Of a stretch of DNA of 64,000 nucleotides, positions 8,553 to 17,035 are shown piece by piece. The position numbers and the translations under genes are program-made. The notes beneath the pieces were generated by a model. The model made no database searches. It saw only the letters and a program-made list of their open reading frames with translations, and had not been told where the DNA came from. Position 1 is the first letter of the stretch. Each line of letters begins with the position of its first letter. Origin of the DNA: Bradyrhizobium sp. DOA9 (GTDB lineage: Bacteria; Pseudomonadota; Alphaproteobacteria; Rhizobiales; Xanthobacteraceae); the NCBI RefSeq assembly GCF_000617845.2, contig NZ_DF820425.1:5338741-5402740 (forward strand). The letters are read 5' to 3'.

Positions 8553-8595
8553 AGAACTCGTATTGCTCGTCGGCGGCGGCACATGGCCGATCGTT

Positions 8596-8634
8596 GGGAA
8601 GCTGCTGAGTTGAACTCCGCAGCTTCCCTTTCTT
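8596..8634 (+). terminator. Rho-independent terminator after the small secreted protein gene
   Basis: A perfect 10-bp stem, GGGAAGCTGC (8596-8605) with GCAGCTTCCC (8619-8628), encloses a 13-base loop and is followed by TTTCTT. It lies between two convergent genes and serves the plus-strand gene ending at 8552. Confidence 0.75.
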
Positions 8635-8657
8635 CAAGTCACAAGGCGAGAATGTCG

Positions 8658-8990
8658 TTACCTTCGGGTCGGATCATTGGACCCGCCGGGACGGATGGTC
8701 TGAGGGCCACCCTGGCCGGCGCTGCCCGCGCCGTTCCCACTGGTGCTTGCGCTGGATCCTGCAGCAGTGCCGCCGACCGCGCCAGCACCGCCCGGCCCTG
8801 TTCCAGCGCCAGTCGTGCCGCTCGTTCCGCTACCCGAACCGGCGCCGGTTCCTCCAGCGCTGGCGCCCGCACCCGCGCCGCCCGCTCCACCTGCGCCGCC
8901 AGCGCCTCCGCCTGCCTGCGCATGGGCAAACCCGATCGACGCGCCAGCAAGCAACGCACACATGGTCACTGAGAAGATTGTCTTTCGCAT
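8658..8990 (-). CDS. Gly/Ala/Ser-rich low-complexity secreted protein
   Basis: A 110-residue protein starting with a clear signal peptide (MRKTIFSVTMCALLAGASIG, cleavage after AHA near 24). The rest is almost only Gly, Ala, Ser and Thr, with GGAGGAGGAGGAG-like runs, then a polar tail ending NDPTRR. No Cys or domain is seen after the signal. Such short glycine-rich exported proteins are common in Bradyrhizobium and have no assigned role. The opposite strand is also open and Pro/Ala-rich, which is a composition artefact. The signal peptide at the right end makes the minus-strand reading the credible one. Confidence 0.6.
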   Translation of the reverse strand: MRKTIFSVTMCALLAGASIGFAHAQAGGGAGGAGGAGGAGAGASAGGTGAGSGSGTSGTTGAGTGPGGAGAVGGTAAGSSASTSGNGAGSAGQGGPQTIRPGGSNDPTRR

Positions 8991-9188
8991 TGTTCAGACT
9001 CCGATTGACGATGACATGCCAATCGAAGCCGCGCGCAAACGTTCCTGATGATATTCGTCGGAGGTCTTCGACATTCGTAGGAACGATGTCGCACAACGTT
9101 GAATTGAGTCTCGTCCCGCGGCCACTCGACGCACCTCCCGCGAAGCGCGCATGACCACCATGAACGCGGCTTGAATCGTGGCCGCCGG

Positions 9189-10733
9189 CTACCGCATCAT
9201 CATCCGCGCGATCGCTTCCCCGATCACCACCGTGGTGAAGTGCGTGTTGGCGCGGCAATCGGACGGCATGATGGATGCGTCGGCGACGCGCAGGCCGCTG
9301 ATCCCTTTCACGGTGCCGTCCGGGTTGACCACGCCATCCGCGTCGCCGACGCCGCTCATGCGGCAGCTGCCGGCGGCATGCTGAATATCGCCGGTCTCTC
9401 GCCGCAGCACCGAATCGAGCTCGTGATCCGGCAGGCTGGCGGCCTGCGGCAGCGTCAAATCCGTGTCGGCGAGCCGGATCCAGTCGGCGATGCCTGACAG
9501 CGCCGGCTGCGACGTGATGACCGCGAGGCGTTTCACCGCATCCATCATGCGCAGCATGTCGCGGGGATCGGCGAGCATGTTCTCCTCGACGACCGGATCA
9601 ATTGCGGGATCGGTCGAGGCCAGCTTGAGCGTCCCACGCGAATAGGCGTTGAACAACCCCGCGCCGATCGCGCCGGGGTTACCGATGCCGCGATGGTTGA
9701 ACGCGATCAGGATCATGTCGCGCTTGCCGCCATCGGCGAGGCCGGAGGAATAGGTCACGCAGCAATTGGTGTGGCGCGTATCGGGATCGGTGGGACGAAT
9801 CTCCTCCCGGAGCTGGATCGTGGCGCGAAACAGCGGGTGATCGAAGAAGTGGCGGCCGACCGGCAGATCACGCTCGACGTTGATCCCCATCGCCTTGAGT
9901 TCCTCGGCCGGCCCGATGCCCGAGCGCAGCAAGATCGCCGGACTGTGGATGGCGCCGGCGCACAGCACGATCTGGCGTGCGCTGATCTCCTGGGTGCCCT
10001 GCCCTTCGATGTGAACGCGGACGCCGGTGGCCCGTCCGCCGCTGATCAGCACGCGATCGACCAGCGCATTCCCGCGGATCTCCAGATTGGAGCGCCCGCG
10101 CGCCGGCTCGAGATAGCCTTCGTTGGTGGTGATGCGGCGCAAGTTGCGGCTGTTGATGGGATAGCACGCAACACCCTCGCCATCCGGACCATTGACGTCG
10201 GCGCACCAGGGATAGCCGCATCCCAGCGCCGCATCGCGCAGGCCCCGGTCGATCGGGCCCCAAGTCTGCGGCGGCGCGCGATAGACCGGCAACGGCCCGC
10301 CGCGTCCGTGTCCCGCGGCATCGCCGAACTCCAGATCGTCCTCGATCACCGAGAACAGCGGCATCACCTCTTTCGCCGACCAGCCGGCGCATCCATTGGC
10401 CGCCCATTCGTCGAAGGCATCGGCAACGCCGCGGATCGCGATCTGGCCGTTCATCATCGACGAACCGCCGAGCCCCTTGCCGCGCCAGTAGAAGCGCGGC
10501 TCCTGCCCGGCGACGCGGCGCGTCAGAAGATCTGGCCATTGCCATTTCTCCTGATACTCGCGCTTGTGGATGATCGGGATCGGATTCGGCGTCCTCACCT
10601 CCCAGGGCGCCTCGTCAGCGCGCCAGTCGAGCCCCGCCTCCAGCAGCAGCACGCGCCGTGCCGGATCTTCGGAGAGCCGTGCGGCCACAGCGGCGCCAGC
10701 GGAGCCGCCGCCGACAACAATGACATCGTACAT
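9189..10733 (-). CDS. GMC-family FAD-dependent oxidoreductase (choline/alcohol dehydrogenase-like)
   Basis: A 514-residue flavoprotein. The start chosen is the ATG at 10733 (MYDVIVVGGGSAGAAVAARL), which places the FAD-binding Rossmann motif GGGSAG right at the N-terminus as in the family. The GMC signature region (GKGLGGSSMMNGQIAIRG) is near residue 85 and the catalytic-His region near the C-terminus (ANTHFTTVVIGEAIARMM). Family members oxidise alcohols, choline, glucose or polyethylene glycol; the substrate here is unknown. Only 4 bp separate its start from the stop of the upstream solute-binding-protein gene, so the two are an operon, suggesting oxidation of a ligand the binding protein captures. 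Confidence 0.87.
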   Translation of the reverse strand: MYDVIVVGGGSAGAAVAARLSEDPARRVLLLEAGLDWRADEAPWEVRTPNPIPIIHKREYQEKWQWPDLLTRRVAGQEPRFYWRGKGLGGSSMMNGQIAIRGVADAFDEWAANGCAGWSAKEVMPLFSVIEDDLEFGDAAGHGRGGPLPVYRAPPQTWGPIDRGLRDAALGCGYPWCADVNGPDGEGVACYPINSRNLRRITTNEGYLEPARGRSNLEIRGNALVDRVLISGGRATGVRVHIEGQGTQEISARQIVLCAGAIHSPAILLRSGIGPAEELKAMGINVERDLPVGRHFFDHPLFRATIQLREEIRPTDPDTRHTNCCVTYSSGLADGGKRDMILIAFNHRGIGNPGAIGAGLFNAYSRGTLKLASTDPAIDPVVEENMLADPRDMLRMMDAVKRLAVITSQPALSGIADWIRLADTDLTLPQAASLPDHELDSVLRRETGDIQHAAGSCRMSGVGDADGVVNPDGTVKGISGLRVADASIMPSDCRANTHFTTVVIGEAIARMMMR

Positions 10734-10737
10734 CGCG

Positions 10738-12288
10738 TTACTTCTCAACATTCCAGAACACCGGGATGGCGGACGGTATCAGACCGCGCAGAGTGGCGCG
10801 ATAGGCGGCCGGCTGGGCGAACTGGCCCCATGGAATGGCCGGCGCCTGATCGTACATGACAGCCTGGATCTCGCCCGCGATCTTCTTCCGGGCCGCCTCG
10901 GCCGGCGCCTTGGCGAAGGCTTCCATCAGCGGCGTGATGCGCGCATCGCATTGCCAGCCGGTGAAGTCGGCACAGTTGAAGGCGACCATGACATTGGTCA
11001 GCGGCGAGCCCAGATCGAAGCCGCCGGCGTGAACGCCATAGACGCTCCAGCCCTCCTTCTTGGCGCGGCGCGCCAGCACGCTCGCCCAGTCCATCACCTG
11101 CAGGTCGACGTTGAAGCCGGCAGCCTTCAGCCGCTCGGCGAGCACCTGCGCCGAAACGCGCGGGGCTTCGAGGTCGTTGGCCTGCATCACGACCACCGGC
11201 TCGCCGGCATATTTGGTCGCCTTCAGCGCAGCCTTGGCCGCTTCGATCGAGGGCTTGGCCGCCGCTTCCGTGCCGGCATTGCTCTCGTATGTGGTGCCGC
11301 AGGTGAAGTAGGTCGCGCAAGGCGTGGCGTATTTGGCGTCGAGCCCGAGCGCATCCAGCACTTCGCGCTGGTCGACCAGCTTCCACAGCACGCGGCGGAT
11401 TTCCGGATCATCGAACGGCTTCGAGGCTGCGTTGAGACGGTAGGCGCCGGCGAACATGTTGCCGCCGGTGAAGTTGACGAGCTTGACGCGCGTGTTCTTC
11501 TCCAGCTGCGGCAGCAGATCGAACGGCGCGTACTGCATGAAATCCACTTCGCCGGCCTGCAGCGCAGAGGCGGCGGTCGCGCCATCGGGAATGACGCGGA
11601 CCTCGAGCGTGTCGACATTGACGCGCTTGCCGCCGGCCAGGAAGTCCGCGGGCTCGGGGCGCGGCACATAGTCGCCGAACTTCTTCAAGATCATCCGGTC
11701 GCCGGTGCGGTGCTCGGCCTTGCTGTAGACGAACGGTCCGGAGCCGATGATCTCGGTGACGCGCTGGTCGCCCGGCGTCTTGGCGATGCGCTCGGGCATC
11801 ATGAAAGCGACCGGGCTGACGGGATTGCCGAGTGCGTCGATGACGAGACCGGACGGCTCTTTCAGCGTCAGCACGAAGGTTTTCGCGTCCGTCGGCTCGA
11901 GCGAAGCCGTGATCGCGAAGATGCGGCGGCCGAGCGCGCTGCGCGTGCCCCAGCGACGCAGCGAGGAAACGCAATCGGCAGCTGTGACCGGCTGGCCGTC
12001 ATGCCATTTCAGGCCGTCGCGCAGCGTGAACGTATAGGTCAACCCGTCGGGCGAGACCTTCCAGTCCTGCACCATTTGCGGCTTGATCTCGCCCTTGGCA
12101 TCTTTCGCAAACAGCGTGTCGAACACCATGTAGCCGAACGTGCGCGAAACATAGGCCGTGGAGAAATGCGGATCGAGCGTGACGATCTCCGCCTCGAGCA
12201 CCGCGACGAGATTGCCCGCCGCATGCGCGGGCGCCGCCACCAGCGCGAGGCCGAACAGCGCCGGAAGGAAAGCCTTCAGTTTGAGCAT
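10738..12288 (-). CDS. ABC transporter solute-binding protein, peptide/opine family 5 (SBP_bac_5)
   Basis: A 516-residue periplasmic binding protein. It has a signal peptide (MLKLKAFLPALFGLALVAAPAHA, about 23 residues) and the two-lobed family 5 features LDPHFSTAYVSR near the start, LTYTFTLRDGLKWHDGQPVTAADC, and a long C-terminal lobe. Family 5 proteins bind oligopeptides, dipeptides, opines or other amphipathic solutes. No permease or ATPase lies nearby; instead a GMC oxidoreductase follows 4 bp downstream. It may therefore feed a transporter encoded elsewhere or deliver its ligand in another way. The upstream gap carries palindromic repeats. Confidence 0.88.
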   Translation of the reverse strand: MLKLKAFLPALFGLALVAAPAHAAGNLVAVLEAEIVTLDPHFSTAYVSRTFGYMVFDTLFAKDAKGEIKPQMVQDWKVSPDGLTYTFTLRDGLKWHDGQPVTAADCVSSLRRWGTRSALGRRIFAITASLEPTDAKTFVLTLKEPSGLVIDALGNPVSPVAFMMPERIAKTPGDQRVTEIIGSGPFVYSKAEHRTGDRMILKKFGDYVPRPEPADFLAGGKRVNVDTLEVRVIPDGATAASALQAGEVDFMQYAPFDLLPQLEKNTRVKLVNFTGGNMFAGAYRLNAASKPFDDPEIRRVLWKLVDQREVLDALGLDAKYATPCATYFTCGTTYESNAGTEAAAKPSIEAAKAALKATKYAGEPVVVMQANDLEAPRVSAQVLAERLKAAGFNVDLQVMDWASVLARRAKKEGWSVYGVHAGGFDLGSPLTNVMVAFNCADFTGWQCDARITPLMEAFAKAPAEAARKKIAGEIQAVMYDQAPAIPWGQFAQPAAYRATLRGLIPSAIPVFWNVEK

Positions 12289-12432
12289 TGGAGTGTTTTT
12301 GCCTTTTGACCAGCCGTTTGCAGTCGCCAGGAAAAAGCAATGTTCGTGCCCGCACGTATGCGCCCGTGGCTAGCTGCCACGCGTTTGCAGGATGCACACA
12401 CCTTGAGTTGGAGAACGAGGCTATTGCATCCC

Positions 12433-12510
12433 CGTCATTGCGAGCGCAGCGAAGCAATCCATAGTCTTTCCGCGGAGGCAGTGGATTGCTTCGCTGCGCT
12501 CGCAATGACG
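12433..12510. repeat. 78-bp palindromic intergenic repeat, family A copy 1
   Basis: The arms CGTCATTGCGAGCGCAGCGA and TCGCTGCGCTCGCAATGACG are perfect complements, and the inner GCAATCC/GGATTGC extends the stem. Copies of the same element occur at 46978-47064 and 61739-61818. All three lie between genes. This is the commonest Bradyrhizobium-type REP element; it may terminate transcription or stabilise RNA ends. Confidence 0.8.
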
Positions 12511-12543
12511 GCTTGGAGAGAGATGCGCTCAACACACGCTCTC

Positions 12544-12676
12544 GTGCCCCGGACGTAGCGCAGCGTCACTTCAGCGGTGCGCTGCTGAGCCGGGCCCATG
12601 TCGTCGTGCAATCGGGATCGCCTGGGTCCCGGCTCTGCGCAGCAACGCGAAGATGCGTTGCAGCGCGTCCGGGACA
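12544..12676. repeat. Palindromic intergenic repeat, family C
   Basis: Outer arms GTGCCCCGGACG and CGTCCGGGACAC bracket about 130 bp that also contain the internal complementary pair GAGCCGGGCCCA / TGGGTCCCGGCTC. This is a Bradyrhizobium-like interspersed repeat next to the family A element. It contains no gene. Confidence 0.6.
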
Positions 12677-12682
12677 CAAGCC

Positions 12683-14941
12683 CTACCCGATCACCCGGCC
12701 GAACTTGTTCGACTTCGGGAAACCCTTCGGCGGCAGGCGGCCGGCGTCGGCGCGGGTGCCTTGCCACTCGCTAAGCTCCTTCATGGTCGCGGAGAATTCG
12801 CGTCCTGCGGAGTCCTTCCAGGTCAGGCCCGCCTTGGCGTCGAATACCGTCACGTCGGACAGGCCGCCGTCCTTGTATTTCTGCAGGCGCACGCCGCGGC
12901 CGCGCGCCATCTCCGGCACCTGATCGAGCGGGAAGACCAGCATCTTGCGGTTCTCGCCGATCACCGCGACGGTGTCGCCCGTCACCTCGGTGATCGCGCG
13001 CGCCTCGTTCGGCATCTCCACGTTGAGGACCTGCTTGCCCTTCTTGGTGGTGCCGACGCAATCGTCCTCGTTGACCACAAAACCCTGGCCTTCATGGCTG
13101 GCGACCAGGAATTTGCGGCCGCCCTTGTTGACGAACAGCGCGACGGGCGCGGCCTCCTGCTCGAGGTCGATGAACAGGCGGATCGGCTCGCCATGGCCGC
13201 GTCCGCCCGGCAGCTTCGCAACGTCGAGCGAGTAGAACTTGCCGTTGGTGGCGAACAGCAGCAGCTTCGAGGTCGTCTCGGCGAAGAAGGCGAAGCCGAG
13301 CTTGTCGTCCTGCTTGAAGGCCAGGCCCGAGAGATCCTCGACATGGCCCTTCATGGTGCGGATCCAGCCCTTGTCGGAGACGACGACGGTGACAGGCTCG
13401 CGCTCAACGAGGGCTTCCTCCATCGCGGCGAGATCATGCTCGGGCGCATCTGCGAAGGTGGTGCGTCGCTTGCCGAGCGGCGTCTTGGGTCCGAACATGT
13501 CGCGGACCTTGCCGACCTGCTCGCCGACCTTCTTCCACTGCTCGGCTTCGGAGGCCAGCAGGGCCTGGATGCCCTTCAGCTCCTTGCGCAGATCCTTGTC
13601 CTCGGTGCGGATCGCCATTTCCTCGAGCTTGCGCAGATTGCGCAGCCGCATGTTGAGGATGGAATCGGCCTGCAAGTCGGTGAGCTTGAACGCCTTTATC
13701 AAGGCCGGCTTCGGCTCGTCCTCGTTGCGGATGATCCGGATCACCTCGTCGATGTTGAGATAGGCGATCAGCAGGCCGCCGAGGATTTCGAGCCGATGCT
13801 CGATCTCGCCCTTGCGGTAATTGGTGCGGCGGATCAGGACGTCGCGCAGATGGTCGAGCCATTCGCGCAAGCACTCCGCGAGCCCCACGACCTTGGGGAT
13901 GCGGCCCTTGATCAGCACGTTGAGATTCAGCGGAATCTTGTTCTCGAGCTCGGTGAGCCGGAACAGCGATTCCATCATCAGCGCCGGATCGACGTTCTTC
14001 GACTTCGGCTCGATCACGATGCGGACGTCTTCGGCCGACTCGTCCCTGATGTCGCCGACCAGCGGCAGCTTCTTCTGGTCCAGCAGCTCGGCGACCTTCT
14101 CGATCAGGCGCGACTTCTGCACCAGGAACGGAATCTCGGTGACGACGACGACCCAGGTGCCGCGTGCGCCCTCTTCCTGCGTCCACCGCGCCCGGACGCG
14201 GAACGAGCCGCGGCCGGTGGTGTAGGCCTCCGCAATCGCCTGCTTGGAATCGACGCAGATTCCGCCGGTCGGGAAATCCGGGCCCTTCACCCACCGCATC
14301 AGCGCCTTGGACTTGGCGTCGGGCTTCTCGATCAGATGCAGCGCAGCTTCGCAAAGCTCGGCGGCATTGTGCGGCGGGATCGAGGTCGCCATGCCGACGG
14401 CGATGCCCTGTGCGCCGTTGGCGAGCAGGTTCGGGAAACCGCCCGGCAGGACCACGGGTTCTTTCGACTGGCCGTCGTAATTGGCGCGGAACTCGACGCC
14501 GTCCTCGTCGATGCCCTCAAGCAGAAGCCGCGCGACGTCGGTCATGCGCGCTTCGGTGTAGCGGTAGGCGGCGGGGTTATCGCCGTCGATATTGCCGAAA
14601 TTGCCCTGGCCGTCGACCAGCGGATAGCGCGAGGAGAAATCCTGCGCGAGGCGGACCATGGCGTCGTAGATCGCCTGGTCGCCGTGCGGATGGAACGAGC
14701 CCATCACGTCGCCGACGATCTTGGCGGATTTCTTGAAGGCCGTGCCGGGGTCGAGCCTGAGCAGGCGCATGCCGTAAAGGATGCGCCGGTGCACCGGCTT
14801 CAGGCCATCGCGCGCGTCCGGCAGCGCACGGTGCATGATGGTCGAGAGGGCATAAGCGAGATAGCGCTCTTCCAGCGCCTCACGCAGCGGCACCTCGTGG
14901 ATTTCAGCCGGTTCTTCCGGCGGAACGATTCGTTTTCCCAT
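12683..14941 (-). CDS. parC: DNA topoisomerase IV subunit A
   Basis: A 752-residue ATP-dependent type II topoisomerase subunit that, with ParE, decatenates replicated chromosomes. The N-terminal DNA breakage-reunion domain has the catalytic tyrosine Y128 in AAYRYTEARMT. The quinolone-pocket helix reads GSFHPHGDQAIYDAMVR, with Gln89 where E. coli GyrA has Ser83 and Asp93 where GyrA has Asp87. The C-terminal third forms a short beta-pinwheel (repeats around GKFYSLDVAKLPGGRGHGEPIR). Its size and lack of the GyrA box distinguish it from GyrA. It is the last gene of the minus-strand core block after recO, an order conserved in related alphaproteobacteria. It is complete. Confidence 0.95.
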   Translation of the reverse strand: MGKRIVPPEEPAEIHEVPLREALEERYLAYALSTIMHRALPDARDGLKPVHRRILYGMRLLRLDPGTAFKKSAKIVGDVMGSFHPHGDQAIYDAMVRLAQDFSSRYPLVDGQGNFGNIDGDNPAAYRYTEARMTDVARLLLEGIDEDGVEFRANYDGQSKEPVVLPGGFPNLLANGAQGIAVGMATSIPPHNAAELCEAALHLIEKPDAKSKALMRWVKGPDFPTGGICVDSKQAIAEAYTTGRGSFRVRARWTQEEGARGTWVVVVTEIPFLVQKSRLIEKVAELLDQKKLPLVGDIRDESAEDVRIVIEPKSKNVDPALMMESLFRLTELENKIPLNLNVLIKGRIPKVVGLAECLREWLDHLRDVLIRRTNYRKGEIEHRLEILGGLLIAYLNIDEVIRIIRNEDEPKPALIKAFKLTDLQADSILNMRLRNLRKLEEMAIRTEDKDLRKELKGIQALLASEAEQWKKVGEQVGKVRDMFGPKTPLGKRRTTFADAPEHDLAAMEEALVEREPVTVVVSDKGWIRTMKGHVEDLSGLAFKQDDKLGFAFFAETTSKLLLFATNGKFYSLDVAKLPGGRGHGEPIRLFIDLEQEAAPVALFVNKGGRKFLVASHEGQGFVVNEDDCVGTTKKGKQVLNVEMPNEARAITEVTGDTVAVIGENRKMLVFPLDQVPEMARGRGVRLQKYKDGGLSDVTVFDAKAGLTWKDSAGREFSATMKELSEWQGTRADAGRLPPKGFPKSNKFGRVIG

Positions 14942-15005
14942 GCCGCCCGGTTAAACCGTGGAAGCGAATCGGGCAAGGATCGAATGGTTCCCTGTGGGCG
15001 GCCTG

Positions 15006-15278
15006 CTAGCCTGCCCAGCCGGCCGTCACGGGTTGGGTCTGCGGCTGGGCTGGGCCCGGAGCATTGGTCAAGCAACGGCGGGCCGCCTCGATCTCGGCAT
15101 CCGTCGCCCCCTTGGACCGCGCCCATGTCTCTGCGGCCGCAGCGGAATATTTCGCAACGTAGTATCGCACCACCGTGCACGAGGCCCGGCGAAATACCCC
15201 GGGCTGCGGCTCGCCGGCCATGGCGTCGGGCGCGAACGCAAGCAGCGTCGCGGACAAGGCGAGTCCCTTGATCAACAT
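15006..15278 (-). CDS. Small secreted hypothetical protein
   Basis: A 90-residue protein with a signal peptide (MLIKGLALSATLLAFAPDAMA, cleavage near 21). The mature part has two cysteines (RASCTVVRYYV and EAARRCLTNA) that could form one disulfide, an Ala-rich helix between them, and a Pro/Gln tail. No domain is recognised. It lies between recO and parC on the same strand, in a position often filled by small unknown genes in Bradyrhizobium. A periplasmic location is likely; the role is unknown. Confidence 0.6.
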   Translation of the reverse strand: MLIKGLALSATLLAFAPDAMAGEPQPGVFRRASCTVVRYYVAKYSAAAAETWARSKGATDAEIEAARRCLTNAPGPAQPQTQPVTAGWAG

Positions 15279-15378
15279 TTGGGCTGTCCCCCGATGTGGA
15301 ACCTCACGGCAAATCCGCTCAGGCCGATTTCGTTCCCTGGAACCGCATGCCCCAGTGCAAGTCTAGGCAGCCGTTACG

Positions 15379-16131
15379 TCATGGCGCGGGGATGGCCGCC
15401 CTCGCCTGCTGCCGCATCAGGGCGTTGATGAAGCCGGCCCGCGCATCGGAATGCCCCTGCCCGCGGGGCTCCAGCACGTGGCGGAGCAGGAACAGGCCGG
15501 TGAGCCGGAAGCCGTCCTGGAGGTCCTGGTCGGTGAGTTCGCTCGCGGTTTCGCCTTGGCGCAGGAACGGCGGCAACCGCAACAACCGGTCGCGCCACGG
15601 CTCGCCCGCGCCGCGCGATACCGCGCCGCCGGATTTCGGCGAGACATAGATCAGGTCCGCCGTCTCGCCGGTCACCGCACAATTATCCAGCGCCAGGCCG
15701 AAACCCAGTTCAGTGAGCATCGCCAGCTCGAAATGGATCAGGTGCACGGCCGCACTGCCGATGTCGTCGAAATCGTCGAGCGAATGCTCTAGCAGCGCGA
15801 AGATCTCTTCATGCGGATCGCGCTCCGGCAACAGCCGCGCGATCGAGGCCAGATGGGTGACGCCATAGACGCCATGGGATGACCCCAGCAGCGTCGCCGC
15901 ACGCAGCTTCAATCCCTCGATCGCATAGGTGCCCAGATGCTCGTCGAGCCGCGCCCGCCACACCGCGCTGACGCTGTTCCCCGGCTGCAGCAGCGGCCGC
16001 ATCCGCGAGCCGGCGCCGCCGCGGACGAGGCCGAGATGCCGGCCATGGGCGCGCGTCAAGAGCTCGACGATGGCGCTGGACTCGCCATGCCGCCGCACCC
16101 CCAGCACGATGCCTTCATCGGTCCATTCCAT
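15379..16131 (-). CDS. recO: DNA repair protein RecO
   Basis: A 250-residue RecFOR-pathway mediator that loads RecA on SSB-coated single strands and anneals DNA. The N-terminal OB-fold begins MEWTDEGIVLGVRRHGESS, a typical RecO start, with the family stretch HLGLVRGGAGSRMRPLLQPGN. The C-terminal helical domain contains NCAVTGETADLIYVSPKSGGAV, where many RecO proteins have a zinc site, here reduced to one Cys. Length matches the family. It follows era, separated by two small membrane-protein genes (one on each strand) and a palindromic repeat. Confidence 0.93.
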   Translation of the reverse strand: MEWTDEGIVLGVRRHGESSAIVELLTRAHGRHLGLVRGGAGSRMRPLLQPGNSVSAVWRARLDEHLGTYAIEGLKLRAATLLGSSHGVYGVTHLASIARLLPERDPHEEIFALLEHSLDDFDDIGSAAVHLIHFELAMLTELGFGLALDNCAVTGETADLIYVSPKSGGAVSRGAGEPWRDRLLRLPPFLRQGETASELTDQDLQDGFRLTGLFLLRHVLEPRGQGHSDARAGFINALMRQQARAAIPAP

Positions 16132-16190
16132 GTGCTAAGTATAACGCGCTATGCTTTGGCGCAGAAGTTCGGACTCGCCTGGAAATCACA

Positions 16191-16505
16191 ATGGACTTCA
16201 TTGCCGGTTTGATCGGCCCGATCGTCGAGTTGGTAATCGGGGTCGTCTGGTGGACCATTTTCGATGCGCTGCCGACCATTTTCTATTTCACAGCGTTCGC
16301 TCTGTTGTTCGCGGCCACATTCGGCAAGGTCAGAGTCGAATTTCCGGAACGTCTCACCCGCATCGGCTGGACCGGCGCCTTGCACATCAGGCGCCCCAGT
16401 GAAGGTCGGTTGATCCTGTCCCCGGCGCTCGGTGTGATCGCCGGCTTCGTCATCTGGGCCATCATCGCAAGCGCGGTGATCATCGCCCAAGCCTACCGAT
16501 CGTAG
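16191..16505 (+). CDS. Small membrane protein, function unknown
   Basis: A 104-residue protein with three likely membrane segments: about residues 5-25, 30-45 (IFYFTAFALLFAATFG) and 78-100 (LGVIAGFVIWAIIASAVIIAQ). A short basic loop (RVEFPERLTRIGW) lies between the second and third. It diverges from recO across 59 bp. I recognise no family. Hydrophobic pattern and codon use support a real gene. Confidence 0.55.
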   Translation: MDFIAGLIGPIVELVIGVVWWTIFDALPTIFYFTAFALLFAATFGKVRVEFPERLTRIGWTGALHIRRPSEGRLILSPALGVIAGFVIWAIIASAVIIAQAYRS

Positions 16506-16521
16506 GGCGGCCAGCGGACTC

Positions 16522-16617
16522 GTAGGGTGGGCAAAGCGAAGCGTGCCCACGCATCTTTTACGACCATGGTGAGATGGTGGGCACGGCGCGCAAGAGCGCG
16601 CCTTTTGCCCACCCTAC
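16522..16617. repeat. 96-bp palindromic intergenic repeat, family D
   Basis: The arms GTAGGGTGGGCAAA and TTTGCCCACCCTAC are perfect complements, with a further internal pair GCGTGCCCACG / GGTGGGCACGGC. It fills the gap between two convergent small membrane-protein genes and probably works as a two-way terminator. Confidence 0.75.
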
Positions 16618-16633
16618 AGCACCGCGCCAAACC

Positions 16634-17014
16634 TCACGCGTTGAACCAGCCCTGCGCGTCGCCGCTGAAGGAGAAATACAATCCCATCGTCGTCAGCGCG
16701 CAGGAAACGATCTCGATGGCGCTGTCGAGCTCGAGGCCCTTCTGGCCGATGATCTGGCCGAGCGAGATCACCGACAGCACGAGGGCCGCCGCCAGCACCC
16801 AGCGCGGCCAGTTCTTGCGATGATGCGCGGCCAGCCGGACGAAATAGAGCAGCAGCAGGATCATGCCCCCGGCGAGCAACGTACCGGTCATGATCATCTG
16901 CTCGGTCACCTCGGCATTGGGCGTGCGGTCCTGCACGGCGACCGAGACGGCGTCCAGCATCAACGATGCATAGAGCAGCGCTTCGAAGCGCTGGACGTTG
17001 GTGGGTAGGCTCAT
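16634..17014 (-). CDS. Small membrane protein downstream of era
   Basis: A 126-residue protein with four likely transmembrane helices (about 10-27, 42-61, 70-88 and 98-117) separated by charged turns such as RLAAHHRKNWPR. It begins 21 bp after the end of era on the same strand, so it is probably the last gene of the lepB-rnc-era transcript. No family is recognised; small inner-membrane proteins at this position occur in related genomes. Confidence 0.6.
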   Translation of the reverse strand: MSLPTNVQRFEALLYASLMLDAVSVAVQDRTPNAEVTEQMIMTGTLLAGGMILLLLYFVRLAAHHRKNWPRWVLAAALVLSVISLGQIIGQKGLELDSAIEIVSCALTTMGLYFSFSGDAQGWFNA

Positions 17015-17035
17015 CGAATGCCGATCTTTTCTTGG

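Larger units (their letters stand above)
12289..12682. other. Gene-free stretch between parC and the solute-binding protein gene
   Basis: These 394 bp hold no credible gene. The right half is filled by two palindromic repeats (12433-12510 and 12544-12676, listed separately). The left part, nearest 12288, is AT-richer and probably holds the promoter of the minus-strand binding-protein/GMC operon. Confidence 0.6.

Noticed and set aside
8743..9048. Proline/alanine-rich plus-strand frame over the glycine-rich gene
   Set aside because: It is the complement of Gly/Ala codons; it lacks a ribosome site and signal peptide.
12653..15271. 872-residue plus-strand frame opposite parC
   Set aside because: Antisense shadow of parC; composition Arg/Asp/Leu/Gln-rich without any domain.
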